A stretch of 64,000 bases of DNA from Scolanthus callimorphus (lineage: Eukaryota; Cnidaria; Anthozoa; Actiniaria; Edwardsiidae). Below are positions 11,811 to 23,203 of this stretch, piece after piece (the first letter of the stretch is position 1; each line of letters opens with the position of its first letter). The notes beneath the pieces are model-generated. The model was given only the letters and a program-made list of their open reading frames with translations, was not told the DNA's origin and searched no databases. The position numbers and the translations under genes are program-made. The stretch is from positions 7,035,912 to 7,099,911 of the forward strand of contig CM066920.1 in NCBI GenBank assembly GCA_033964015.1. The letters run 5' to 3'.

Positions 11811-12866
11811 TTGCATCACCGCTGCGATGAACTCCACGTGGTCGGATTAGAAAGTTGTTCACTTTTCTCAGGATACGCACGAATTCTTAGCATCTTGGTT
11901 TACACAGTCCTGTTTGTTCTTTCCCTAACAGGGAACACTATGATTATCATGGTTGTACTTCGCGACAGATTGCTGAGAAATTCCACCAGTTATTTTATCA
12001 TCAACATGGCAGCCTCAGATCTTTTAGTGCCTATATTGATCATTCCTCGCGTTCTGAAAGAACTCATTTCTGGTTCTTTAGTCTGGGAGCTGGACGGCCC
12101 TTCCGGTGAAGCCCTCTGCAAGATTTTATTCTTTCTATCAGATATTACTCCCATCGTCTCAATATTGAGCTTGGTATTTTTATCGGTGGAACGTTTTTGT
12201 GCCGTTTTGTTCCCAACGAGGAACCCTTTCTGCGTATCTAAGCGCCGTGCTGTCTTAATTGCATCTACCTGGGTTACCAGTGTAGTAGTCGTCGCGCCAT
12301 ACTTTTACGCGTTCGAGATTGGCAAGTTTGATGGCGTGCTTCACTGTTACATAAACTGGGGACCGGATCACGTTAACACTCACAAGGCTTATACCATGTT
12401 CTTGAACATAGCCTTCATAATGGTTCCTTTCATTCTCCTTGCTGTCATCTACGCCTGTATTTGCGCTACTCTGCTAAAAAGAAAGCTCGGACGAGAGGAA
12501 GTTCAAGAAGCGCAAGTTTTCAAGCTCGCAGTTGCTGTTGTAGCGACGTATACAATTTGCTGGGGCCCGTATAGTGGCATTCTTATGGTAGGCACGTTTA
12601 ATTGGAACTGGGTAATTCCCAGGGAGTGTTCGTGGCAAGTGTTTATTTTCGTGGCCCAGACGCTGGCATATTGTAATGCAGCAGCAAACCCCGTAATTTG
12701 TTTCATATTCATGCGTAGTTATCGAGAGGGACTGAAAAACGTTTTAATGTCTTGGAAATTAGTTTTCTGTAGAAATAGTGCAAATAGTTTGGAATGTCCT
12801 TCGGAGAACACCGTGCACTTTGAGTTGAACGATTTTACCACTGCGAGTCTAGAAACTGGGCAGTAA
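11811..12866 (+). CDS. Class A peptide-receptor-like GPCR, single main exon
   Basis: Seven-transmembrane receptor expected at the plasma membrane, closest in layout to neuropeptide-receptor-like class A GPCRs; the ligand is unknown. Counting from base 11811, it shows the TM1 GN pair (41-42), TM2 NMAASDLL, the TM3 Cys at 103, ERF at 127-129 (24 residues after the Cys, as expected), an extracellular loop 2 Cys at 179, TM6 CWGP at 250-253, and TM7 NPVIC at 293-297, where Tyr is normally found instead of Cys. The stop is TAA at 12864-12866. No ATG precedes TM1 in this frame, and an in-frame TGA sits at 11805. The best start is ATG at 11827, which encodes a short N-terminus with an Asn-Ser-Thr glycosylation site but is one base out of frame and stops at 11848. 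Alternatively a 5' exon joins at the acceptor ending 11871. Confidence 0.88.
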   Translation: MHHRCDELHVVGLESCSLFSGYARILSILVYTVLFVLSLTGNTMIIMVVLRDRLLRNSTSYFIINMAASDLLVPILIIPRVLKELISGSLVWELDGPSGEALCKILFFLSDITPIVSILSLVFLSVERFCAVLFPTRNPFCVSKRRAVLIASTWVTSVVVVAPYFYAFEIGKFDGVLHCYINWGPDHVNTHKAYTMFLNIAFIMVPFILLAVIYACICATLLKRKLGREEVQEAQVFKLAVAVVATYTICWGPYSGILMVGTFNWNWVIPRECSWQVFIFVAQTLAYCNAAANPVICFIFMRSYREGLKNVLMSWKLVFCRNSANSLECPSENTVHFELNDFTTASLETGQ

Positions 12867-12985
12867 ACCCGAGGCCCCGTGCACAGAAAACGAAGCCGCG
12901 CCATGTATAAAACAAAAATGACCATCGTGGACAATGACGTCTAGTTACTGCGATCTTCATGCAATAACTCTGTAGCAGACCTCTC

Positions 12986-13099
12986 AAGCATAGCTCTGAA
13001 GCATAACTCTGAAGCATAACTCTGAAGCATAACTTTGAAGCATAACTCTGAAGCATCTTACTCTGAAGCATCTTACTCTGAAGCATAACTCTGAAGCAA
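12986..13099. repeat. 13-15 bp minisatellite (tctgaagcataac)
   Basis: About eight direct repeats of tctgaagcataac, some with tcttac instead, begin about 120 bases after the GPCR stop and so probably lie in its 3' UTR. Confidence 0.9.
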
Positions 13100-15672
13100 C
13101 TGTAAAACCATGTTTTAGCATCTTCCTTCGATCGTGCAACTAACACGTACCAACCGTCGCTCAGTATTGCAAAAAAACGGGTTGCTGACACGCTTAATTC
13201 AGGGAGCGCTTTGATAAACACACTATTTGCACCAAATACGTTTTTATGCATTCACTGGACTGGCGTAATCGAATTGTTTTGTAGAAATTTTAGACATAAA
13301 TTTCGGTAAATATCCGCTAGATAAATATAGTCTGTGTATGTTGTGAGGAGTAAGAGATAGTTATGGTTAGGGCTTGGAGATTGTCAATTGGCCTCCGACT
13401 TTGGTGGAGAGTTATGAAAACCGCGAGAGGCTACTGCGTACATAAGCAAAAAAATACTTGTATAATCAATATATCAAACAATTACCAAACCTGCACATTA
13501 TATATTGTTCAAAGGGTAATTTTATGTAGCTTCTGTTTGATTGACCAATTCACTGACAGCTTTGTAAAATTAGTCTAATCTTAGTGAAAATAAACCAAGC
13601 TCAAGTTGTCCTGGAAGACGATCATTTTCGGAAATTACTGCTGTGAAATGCATGATCGTGCCTAGCCTGAATGAGCCTGAATGTCAGTCCTCTGATATTA
13701 TAGCGGAGCTCCTTAGCGGCCGAAGGCCGCAGAGCGGAGCACCATAGGTATCACAGGAAGAATACAATAGAACTCCGGTATACGATCGACTTCATTTTTC
13801 ATGGTTCAGCGGTATTCCCATTTGGGTATCGGAGGCGCGTCCGTGTCTGCGCGCCCATACCACAGGCAGCCCAAAAACCGTATTTCATTTCGGTGGGAAA
13901 ATACTGCGCGTCCGTTAACAGAAAAATATAGAAATATGTAACCGGGAGCTCCGCTTTTAGCCAGTGGCTAAATCTATATATTATGTTTTTTTCGTTATTT
14001 TGGAGTGCCGGACAAGACGAGCAAACATGGACGTCGGATTTACACTTGTTTTACTAAGCCAAGCGGACTTTGAGTTCGTACTGGCTCCACAACCATTTAA
14101 GCGTCTTAATGGTCGGCAGAGTGCACTGACAATGGTAGTTTAGTTACAAATTTGGATTCGTGAAGGTGTGCACTGGTATGATTGTGGGTTTCTGTATAAG
14201 AGAATATGATTTACGTCTGTTGAGATACCGTTTCGTCAACAAAATCGGCTAATTGTATTTACATCTTGTTGCCACCCAATTCAGATCATGTGATGATTCC
14301 TTCTGGAGGATACTTTTAGTTATGCACATACACTCGTAACTCGGTCGAGTGAGAAAAATTTGTCAAGTTTAAGGACTTTTCAACATTTTTAACGAAAAGA
14401 ATTTTTCTACGAAAAGAACAAGGAATCCATTCATGTGTTGTTAGGTCTTTTTCAGCCAATCAGAAGCGTCCCTCGTGCAGGCACGTCATCTAAAATTAAA
14501 AGTATAGCTTGCTTGTTATCGGTAGCTGCGGTAAGACCTTTAAAGACGTAACGCGATTAAACGGATGTTCTGGGGTTATCGTAAGGATATCAGCGAACTA
14601 ACGCGAAACAAGACCGACCTGGATAACATTCTGGGCGACCCCTCGAGTGTTACGTCATATAACAAACACACGTTGCTACGGTTACTTTCCTCGTCAAAAG
14701 CAACCTTCATATTTTAACCGAAGGTCCGGTTGAAAGATAAAACCAGAAGGGAGTAAACTGCAATAGTGCACTGTCCTAATTAGGTACGTGATGGCCGGAG
14801 GTCACATGATAAATCCGCCCTTCATATCTCGATAGCACAACGTCGATACATTAGAAGAGCAACGTTTGCCAACAATTCAGACAAAATCAGCCGATGGAAA
14901 TGGATGCTTTCTCTGACTCGGTATGTTGCTAGGCTGACAAAATGGAGGCTGACGGAGGCTTGTACAATAGGTTCAAGACAAGATCGACGATATCAAGAAC
15001 AATTGAAGTACTGAGCCGCGTGGCACTAGGAAAATAAACGTTTGAACGTACGCCTTATGAGAGCCAGAGCAATGTTATCTCACTCAAGTGTTACTCGAAC
15101 TAATGACCCCCCGGTGCAGGCCCACACAAGATCCTATGTGAAGAACTGCACGCCTACACAAGATCCTCTGTGCAGAATTCATAGAAGAGAAGAAGGTAAT
15201 CAATAGTTATGCTGTATTTTTTTATATGGACTCTGATTTTATGGTGCTGCAGATGCCGAATTAACCACAATACAATGTTTCTTGGATCGATGCAAGAAAT
15301 GCATGTATATTTCTCAAAACGTAGATATTCGACAACTTTAAAAAAAAAACCAAGATAAAGAGATTTACGACAAAGTTAAAAGTGTGGTAATTTACCCTTT
15401 ATATAGCAAGTTACCTATGCATAAGAAGACAGAATATAATTTTTCAACTTATCCAATGTTTGACGTCATCAATGGTATAAGTCGCTCAACTTAAAAAACT
15501 CGCCGTGGCTCAACCAATCAGAAGCGGGAAAATATGTTGAATGAATAATAATTATTATTATAGAATTGTAGAGCGGATTTCAGATGACTGTCGAAAGTAA
15601 ATCAGACTTTTTCAACAAGTTCCTATACACCTATTAGTTTAATTTAATTTTAATAATTGCCACTAGCAAGCT
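13100..15672. other. Gene-free stretch
   Basis: No exon is supported. A possible polyadenylation signal for the GPCR upstream (AATAAA) lies at 13589-13594. The part at 14247-14300 is a fragment of the foldback element found complete at 25055-25221. The part at 14885-14945 (cagccgatggaaatggatgc) recurs at 38487-38545 and, in part, near 51010. A single family 2 end sits at 15571-15600. Confidence 0.55.
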
Positions 15673-16147
15673 AATCCTCTTAGTTGAGGACCAAGTTCCT
15701 ATACACCTATTAGTTGAGGACCAAGTTCCTATACGCCTATTAGTTGAGGACCAAGTTCCTATACACCTATTAGTTGAGGACCAAGTTCCTAATACACCTA
15801 TTAGTTGAGGACCAAGTTCCTAATACACCTGTTAGTTGAGGACCAAGTTCCTAATACACCTATTAGTTGAGGACCAAGTTCCTATACACCTATTAGTTGA
15901 GGACCAAGTTCCTAATACACCTATTAGTTGAGGACCAAGTTCCTAATACACCTATTAGTTGAGGACCAAGTTCCTATACACCTATTAGTTGAGGACCAAG
16001 TTCCTATACACCTGTTAGTTGAGGACCAAGTTCCTATACACCTATTAGTTGAGGACCAAGTTCCTATACACCTATTAGTTGAGGACCAAGTTCCTATACA
16101 CCTATTAGTTGAGGACCAAGTTCCTATACACCTATTAGTTGAGGACC
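15673..16147. repeat. 30-bp minisatellite, about 15 copies
   Basis: The unit is tagttgaggaccaagttcct plus atacacctat; some units carry one extra base. Because 30 is a multiple of three, the 3' half reads as an open frame repeating LLVEDQVPIH. The frame breaks in units with the extra base, so I read it as a repeat and not as a protein gene. Confidence 0.92.
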
Positions 16148-16941
16148 TGAGTCTTTGTACAGTCAGTCAGTCACTGAGAATTCCAAGAAAAACAAAATCA
16201 CAGTGACCCTTGTTTTCTTGGATCACGACTTAACGCAACTGTTGTTCTTACTTCGTCCCCTGATTGGTCAGTTGTTGAGTCTTGCTCCTGAGTGGTTTCT
16301 ACAAGTTCATCCAACAACCCAAGTAGCAGAGAGATACCCCTAGCATCCCAAACCGGGAATCAGTCCGTGGTTACAGATATGGAAGTGGAACGGCTTAGAC
16401 CATTTGGCAACCTTTATTATTACTATCATCACCATCATCATTTTAATAGAAAGTAGCCACCTCCTTTCACCCTAGGCCTCCACCCACCAAGCTTTGCTGT
16501 GAAGCAGCCGAGTGTTTTTTTTGGCATTGCCATCTCGTCCCTTCTCCGGCTGTACTATTCAAAGTCATTTGCATAATAATAATGAATGCCCTGGAATATG
16601 CAAATCATGAATACAAAAGGGTCACGCGGTATCCACCCATTGTCACTCCACATGCACTCTTGGTCGTTGTTAGCTGTACGGTCGAGCGGCCCACCCTCCC
16701 GCCCACTGAGGAAGCCGTGGTTTGGAGTGCAGTAATGGCTTCTTTATACTCGTTTTGGTTTGGGCTTGTCCCAGGCCAGAGCGATTCCCCATACGTTATT
16801 TACATATCATGAACAATAGCCAGGGCGGAATATTATACTAGTTCACTTACAAACCTCCTTAGAATTGTCCCCCCACCCCACCCCCCTTCAAGGAGCACAG
16901 GTCTTTGCATCTCACACCAACGATCCATTGCACTGTGATCT

Positions 16942-17167
16942 TAGGCCATTTGCACTTACTGGGTCACGTGACCCAAATCCCATACATTCTGAATAAAATC
17001 TTGAAAATTCAACTCGCTGCCATTTGCTCCAGGTTAGATATTTAAAGCTGAAACTTGAGTTTCTGACTAATATCAATTGGTTCTTTGTATTTCTGGAATT
17101 GATCTTGACAAAACATCTCGTTAAGACGTAGTTGGGGTCACGTGACCCAGTTAGTGCAAATGGCCTA
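16942..17167. mobile_element. Foldback MITE, 226 bp
   Basis: The left end taggccatttgcac and the right end gtgcaaatggccta are inverted, and the pairing continues through ctgggtcacgtgaccc on both sides. Confidence 0.88.
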
Positions 17168-18588
17168 TTAAGACATTTTACCAGGATTTCGAGCAATTTT
17201 GTCAAAAAGTGGCCAGAAATCCACTCAAAACTTTAGAACCCCTTGGCTTGATTTTTGTTTGCTTCGGAAGAACTACATATAAGGAATAACTTGGGCTCGT
17301 CCCGCCATGAAATTCACACGGAAAGCAGATAGATTAAATTTCAAAGTTTACTTCCTCGAGTACAGTAATAAGAAAACTCCATGTCAAGCGCAATTCCTTC
17401 CAAATCCCTATATATTGTATATAAACTTCGAAACGTATTTTCATAGGTACCCTTCAAGATTTCTTGATGGAACTAACTCGAGTAAAATTATAGATAACAT
17501 TATATAGGTAGCTATATAGTTTAGATAATATTTTGTATAATTTATTTTAAGTCCTGATGATTTTTATTCCGTGTCTAAATAAGGTTACGTTACATTACAT
17601 TAGTTACGTCTTGCATGCAAACCTTTCAAAATATGCTAAAATAAAGCAAATAGGTTTTGTACTTTCTGATTTTCGGCCACATGTTGCTCGAATCACTAAA
17701 ATAATCTGTCTTACTAGTTGATTGCACGTGAATAAATTCGCTCATGCTGCCTTTGAAGGGTGTTCGAGTGGATGGCAAAGCAGATTTAACGAGTTTAACT
17801 GTAATCCCCCAAAACAGCGACTTCAGTTTGTTGTTTTTCTATTGGCGGCACGCACTTGAAAATATTCACACAGCTTTTTTTGTCCAAGGGAAACTACATG
17901 GTGATGTTTGGGCGCAAAGACCCATGATTAAGCTTTTAGAATGCAGTTTGGATGTATTTCCAGATAGCTTTTTACAAAGAAAGTGTGGATTTTATAATAT
18001 TTCAAACTTAATCTTTGACTTCCTAAATATTTTCTTTTAACAAACACTGCCACGGATTGTAATCTTATCGGCTGCAGTTTGATTTTATTTCAAGAAAAGG
18101 TTTTTACAAAGAAAATGAATTTAATTATATTTCAAAGTGAATCTTTCACTTTCTCTGCCAGGGATTTACTTCAAGCAAAGTCCATTGACTTTTGAAATCG
18201 CCCCTTCTGGTGCTTCGACTTTTGAAATCACCCCTTCTAGTGTTTTTAGGTACTGATTGCTTACTGATTTGAAAACATTCAATGATCTGAAAACCCAAAA
18301 CGACTTCAGTTTTCAGCAGCAAGCAACTCACCTCGGAGTTTTTTGCTTGTTTTTCTCTTGGCGCGCGCACTAAGAATGGGTTCCGAGGCACGTTCATGCG
18401 AAGAAACATGGAGCTCGGCGAGATCACTTTTTTTTTGCTAAAGAAAGCCTAAAAGAACAACATGAGCTACAAATTGTAAAAACAAAACTGATTCAACTTA
18501 AATGGACAGCTTCCATTAAATGAAATGGTCTAAATTTCAAGCTTTCATTCACGGAAAATTTAGCTTTGTTTGTGAAGCAACGCCAAAC

Positions 18589-18686
18589 ATGGCGGACAGC
18601 GTCTCCCCGCTAAAGAAAATGCCTAAATGGCAGCTTCACTCCTCACATCGATTTCAAAAAACTAAAACCAGCTTGCACCCCTGTGA
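18589..18686 (+). CDS. Possible first coding exon (tentative)
   Basis: An ATG in the context aaacATGG opens 32 codons starting MADSVSPLKK and runs to a strong donor (GTGAGT at 18687). It lies just upstream of the exon chain at 18906-21253. A direct join to that chain would create a TAA at the junction, so either an unseen exon lies between or the two are unrelated. Confidence 0.2.
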
Positions 18687-18905
18687 GTGATATGTATCAC
18701 TTCCACGGTGGTAGTTAGCTCGACAGGCTTTATTATAATATAGACTAGCTGATACCCGTTACTCACGACAGCGGGTAACGTTTGAAGATGACAAATTTAT
18801 TTTACTTAGTTTTTATTATAGCCAAACAGAAAAAAGAAGAATAGAATTGTTGTTGTTGTTAACAATATTATAATTATCGTTCTTTTTTTTTTCTTTCCTT
18901 TTCAG

Positions 18906-19003
18906 AAATTGTGGAACTGCTTCAGCAATGTAACATTCCTCATGTAATGTCAGCAGTCTGCAGGAGAGAGGAACCATTCAAATCAAAGTTAAGCATTGAA
19001 GAG
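18906..19003 (+). CDS. Exon of an unrecognised gene (exon a)
   Basis: A strong acceptor (long pyrimidine run, then ttttcag) and the donor GAG|gtaaat bound 98 bases. Read in the phase that leaves two bases at the start, it gives 32 residues beginning IVELLQQCNIPHVMSAVCRR, followed by a charged stretch ending SIEE, and ends on a codon boundary. I do not recognise the family. The exon is supported by its clean splice sites and by its phase agreement with the next three exons. Confidence 0.5.
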
Positions 19004-19089
19004 GTAAATCACTTTTATATTTTCTCCCTTCCTCTCAAACATGAAAAATACCTCTCAATACTGACAGAGTCGTTTCTTATTTGTGTCAG

Positions 19090-19146
19090 TCTATAGCAGT
19101 TCTCATGGGAGCAGATGATACGACTCATGCCCTAGATTTGATTCAG
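19090..19146 (+). CDS. Exon of an unrecognised gene (exon b)
   Basis: The acceptor ttgtgtcag and donor CAG|gtgaga bound 57 bases, exactly 19 codons, reading SIAVLMGADDTTHALDLIQ with no stop. Only an 86-base intron separates it from the exon upstream. Confidence 0.5.
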
Positions 19147-19242
19147 GTGAGAAGTCAGGTGCATTTGTAGTTTTACCCGTCGAACTCGAACTCGAGGTTT
19201 TCCGATTCCCGTAATATAAAGATTATTATTTCTTGTTGAAAG

Positions 19243-19313
19243 TTTGTCATTAAAGGAGGGCATGAGATCAGTACAGCTCGCATTCCCAAGCCAGGCATTC
19301 AGGATAGTGACAG
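19243..19313 (+). CDS. Exon of an unrecognised gene (exon c)
   Basis: 71 bases between ttgttgaaag and the donor GACAG|gttagt, read from a codon boundary as FVIKGGHEISTARIPKPG and then IQDSD, leaving two bases (AG) for the next exon. The acceptor has a weak pyrimidine tract. Confidence 0.42.
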
Positions 19314-19611
19314 GTTAGTCCAGGTAGTATTGCTATACATAGTCTAGGAAGAGGGTGTGGGAAAAGACGTTGTTGCATTTATAGAAAAAAGGAGAGTAAT
19401 AAGAGGTGAAATAAGCGAAATAAGGAAAAGTGCAGTAGCAGGAACGACAGAGTAAAAAGATGAAAGGGGATGGCCGTTGAAAGACGTTACCAATAAATGA
19501 ATGAGGAAAGAAGAGCGAAAAGGGGGAAGTTCAAGTAGTAGGAAACTGACAAAAGGGAGAAAACACTGGGATGAAAGGAGGTGGATGAATACCAATCTGA
19601 TTGCATCTGAA

Positions 19612-19949
19612 AGTGGCTGATTGCATTTTTAAACCGCACTGGGGGTTGAGGACCTCCCTTAAAAAGACTCCCTCCCCTGCAATGCCCACTGGTGAAACAG
19701 ACCCCTCCCCTGGAATTTCTAACCTTATAAAGGACCCTGGAATTTCCCTTTTTTCCGGCACAATACACCTGGAAAATCTATTTTTGGATAAAATGCCCCT
19801 GGAAAGTCACCTTTTTTACCCCTCCCCCTTGGAATTTCCAGTCTCCAGACACACCCCTTACGTGGAATTTCCAGAGTCCAATACAACCCCCCTGGAAAAT
19901 AGGTCCTCAGCCCCCACGGTGCGGTTTAAAAATGCAATCAGCCATTACT
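19612..19949. mobile_element. Foldback MITE, 338 bp, with internal tggaatttcc-like repeats
   Basis: The left end (ggctgattgcatttttaaac) and right end (gtttaaaaatgcaatcagcc) are inverted, and pairing extends to ggacct/aggtcc. The interior repeats a cccctggaatttcc-like phrase several times. Confidence 0.88.
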
Positions 19950-20152
19950 GTGGTTTTCATAATTCTGCGAACTCTGAAACAACAGTCCTTTGATCGCTAT
20001 TACTTAGTAACCACAAACATCACTCAGGGGTTTTGCAGAAGCCACCGAATTGCTTAGATGTTTGATTCAGGGACCGCTTTAAAAACACAACTAATTAGTC
20101 GGCGCAGAATTAATTAATTATATTTAACAGAATAATGAAATCCGCAGTAATC

Positions 20153-20339
20153 AGGCCCCGTCCACACTACACCGTTTTCAAGCGAAAACGGATACTTTTT
20201 GCTCCGTTTTCAAAAAGATTTACGTCCACACTTATCGTTTTCGTATTATTTTCGCCGTTTTCGGCGTGTGGACGAGAGCCGTATCCGGAGCAAAAAGTAT
20301 CCGTTTTCGTTTGAAAACGGTGTAGTGTGGACGGGGTCT
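20153..20339. mobile_element. Foldback MITE, family 3 (ccccgtccacactac ends)
   Basis: The ends read aggccccgtccacactac and gtagtgtggacggggtct (one mismatch). The subterminal cgttttcaagcgaaaacgg and cggatactttttgctccg also pair with the other side. A larger relative lies at 39832-40233. Confidence 0.9.
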
Positions 20340-20861
20340 AAGAGAAAAGAATGACGAGAAAACTGTGATCACCTGAAAAGTGCCTGGAATGTGTTTTTTT
20401 TTATTGCTAAATATATGGCATGCTTGACTGAAGAATGTCCGAAATAATAATCCAGTCGACCACCGATAGGGTTCTTGATACATGGTTCGTACGCCTCCTG
20501 AAAACTCCTTGGTTTTATTTCCTATCCTTGAAAGTCCTTGAATATCCTGGAAAATTGCCCAAACTCTTTAAAAACTCATTGAAAAAATATATTTTGTTGT
20601 TCAAGCGATAGTAAATTATCGCAAGATGTGATAGTAAAATCAGAGCCCACTTGTAAAATATCAGAAGATATGCTACTAAGTATCAGAAGATATGAAGTAA
20701 AAGCTCCGCTTTTAATACAGTGCTGACCAAAATTGTTTAGGCGTACGGGCTGGGCCCTGTTGATAGCTCTCGCATGCGAGTTGCCCCATTTTCGTACACC
20801 GGTAAATGTAAATGCATGGTTGATTATTTTTACCTTTTCCTTCTTGACTCTATTCTTTCAG

Positions 20862-20925
20862 GGTTACCCATAAAAAATGGATCAGCCTTGTCAGCTCGCT
20901 GATGGACCTTGGTCATCAAAAGATG
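20862..20925 (+). CDS. Exon of an unrecognised gene (exon d)
   Basis: A strong acceptor (tctattctttcag) opens 64 bases. The first base completes the AG left by the previous exon (Arg), followed by 21 codons reading VTHKKWISLVSSLMDLGHQK plus M, ending at ATG|gtaggt on a codon boundary. Phase agreement across four exons supports one gene on the + strand. Confidence 0.48.
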
Positions 20926-21157
20926 GTAGGTTCGTTTTTGCACAAACGTATTTTACCATAATTGCGTTACCTCCGAAGGTGAGCTTTGCGGCGCCTAGCG
21001 TTAGTGATCCACAGATGATGGGGGAGTTGAGTGAGAAGTTTAGGATGGGAAGGAGGAGTCACGGAGGTAGGGAATGTGGTGTCGTGGAGGAGCTCGACCA
21101 TTTGCGCCCTAGGCCTTGTATACCCAGAGTTAAAACGTTTTCTGGTTCTATTTCTAG

Positions 21158-21253
21158 GCGGAGGAGATATTCGCGTATTTGACGGTAAAGGAGTGCATCC
21201 AGACCGCGAAGAAGAAGTTTATCATACAGCGCATCATGCTTGGAATCAAGTGA
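21158..21253 (+). CDS. Possible terminal exon of the unrecognised gene (exon e)
   Basis: After the acceptor ggttctatttctag, 31 codons in the expected phase (AEEIFAYLTVKECIQTAKKK, then a hydrophobic/basic end) run to TGA at 21251-21253. The flanking GC-rich sequence is open in other frames too, so this could instead be a remnant of something else. Confidence 0.33.
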   Translation, partial: AEEIFAYLTVKECIQTAKKKFIIQRIMLGIK

Positions 21254-21964
21254 CCAATATCAGCTGCGCTCTTCTTCCTTGAGGTGATGTTGTTTCTTTG
21301 TCACTTTCGTGGTCAACCATTGAACGAGTCAATGCGTCCCTGAGTGACACTCTTAGCATGTTGCTTGCTGAAGTACTTTTTATTGTTGGACGATACGGTT
21401 ATTATTACGCGCCCCGACCGAAAGACAGTATGGATAGAAACAAAAATCCTATTTTGATAACACCTCAGCTGCTAAATTCTACAAAACCGAGCTTTGTTTA
21501 AAGGTAGTATTGTCCAGTAGTTATCTAGAAACTCGTGTACTCAAACAGGGAGCCGATTCAAGACCTCCACCCAGACACCTTTGCAGACTGGGCGCGTGCG
21601 ACTTCCGACAACGTTGTTTTAAATAGCTGTATCGTTAAGCCCGTACTTGTGTCAACTTGATGCTGTAGTTTTCGATAAAATTTTAGATCAATCTGCCTCT
21701 CGCATTCCATCATGTTTACGTAAGTTTAATGATGTGACCCTCTTAGCGTTTGTATTATGTTATAGATTCAATGCAGAATTAATTATAACTACACATTTAT
21801 GAAAATGATATCATGCTTTTATTGATTCTCTCGATGCTATGCCTGCAGTACACCTATTTATAAATACGTCGCACCTTGATCCATGTTTAGTAGGGAACAT
21901 ATCCGTATGACAGCGGAAATGACCAAAAATGAAATGTCTAACTTCGCCATATTTTCTATATATA

Positions 21965-22301
21965 AGGGAAGTGGTCAAAACATTTGTACTCGACCGGGAC
22001 CCAATTTTGTCAAGGGAGGTGGTAGGGTCCCGGGTTGTACCACCCCACTCCCCACCTGTTTTTCAATGCCCATTTTCTCCATGCTCAAGTAAGGGATATT
22101 GGATGTTATTGCATGGATGCGTTGCTCTTGCTATAAAGAAGCTGGTACTGAGCTTATCTTTTGTATTCATTTATTATTTTACGAAATGTTCGCAGTTAAA
22201 AATGGGCATTTTTCCCTAAAAGAAGGTTGGTTGCGGCATACACCGCCTTACTCCCCCTAAATCGGGTCCCGGTCGAGCACAACTGTTTTGATCGCTTCCC
22301 T
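21965..22301. mobile_element. Foldback MITE, 337 bp
   Basis: The left end agggaagtggtcaaaacatt and the reverse complement of the right end (agggaagcgatcaaaacagt) match with few differences, and pairing continues through ctcgaccgggaccc. Confidence 0.87.
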
Positions 22302-22972
22302 AAACGCAAGATTCCGTATACAAAGAGTTTGTGTGACCAAAAGCTTAATTCCAATTTTTAAAAAAATTGAAGAATATGACTTTTGGATATGATCGACCAA
22401 AGTTTGCATAATTCCTGATCAAAGTACTAATTCTCCCATAAAATGGCACAGAAACCAAAGTTTAAAGCCTAATATCTCAGAGACGGATCCATGAATGAAT
22501 GATCTGTTTATTTCAACCAGGTCAAGTCATATTACATAACATATTGATTAGAAAAAACATATAGATTAGAAAAAAGTCATTTTTGATATTTTGTTTTCCA
22601 TCAAATGAGGAGTGTATGCAAAAAATCAAGCTTATCTGAGTTAACCCGACCTTACTATTTGAAATTTAGTGATTTTAGCAGGTTTTTCCGCTCTGTCTAT
22701 CCGTATTATTATTACCAGTCTTAAAATGAAGCAATTTTTGTCGCCAATTTTATGCCACAAAGAAGTTTGCCATAAAAAGAAGCAAACTCAAGCCGCCGAC
22801 TTTAATAGAATGTGGTCGCATTTGCCAATACAGTGGTCGGAATTTCCCATCAGGAAAATGAGGTGTATTTGCTGAATAAACTTATTTAGATGAGCCATTT
22901 ATTAATGATATTAAACAAAAAATACGTTTTGAGATTTTTCTAAGCAAAACAATGTCTTCTACATTATCATCC

Positions 22973-23203
22973 CTAGTCTACAGGGGAGTCTTTTCTTGCT
23001 TTTGCTCTGTTAAGTGCTGGTAAACCTTGAACTAAACCATGTTCTGTTAAACATCGATTGAAATCCTCCAACCAGGAGTTTAAAACTAAATGTATTATTA
23101 CAAAATTGTTTACCGTTGACAAAACCAATCGTAGATCTTGCTTGTTGTGATTAGAACTAGGCATCGATCTTTCGTCAACGATATGTTCACTTTCGCCTGC
23201 CAT
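22973..23203 (-). CDS. Possible small protein or exon, unrecognised
   Basis: An ATG at 23203 opens 76 codons, beginning MAGESEHIVDERSMPSSN and ending in a Lys/Arg-rich stretch before TAG. The composition looks protein-like, but there is no family match I can name, no clear splice partner, and it may be a chance frame. Confidence 0.22.
   Translation of the reverse strand: MAGESEHIVDERSMPSSNHNKQDLRLVLSTVNNFVIIHLVLNSWLEDFNRCLTEHGLVQGLPALNRAKARKDSPVD

Noticed and set aside
12835..13251. 138-residue open frame on the - strand
   Set aside because: It overlaps the GPCR 3' end and reads through the 13-bp minisatellite; the translated repeats are artefactual.
15673..16147. CRISPR-like array
   Set aside because: Units are contiguous with no unique spacers, and the locus is eukaryotic.
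15928..16206. 92-residue open frame with LLVEDQVPIH repeats
   Set aside because: It is a by-product of a 30-base minisatellite; units with an extra base break the frame and there is no start context or splice support.
18589..18906. Direct splice of the MADS-starting exon to 18906
   Set aside because: The junction would be T|AA, a stop codon, so I kept it only as a tentative separate entry.
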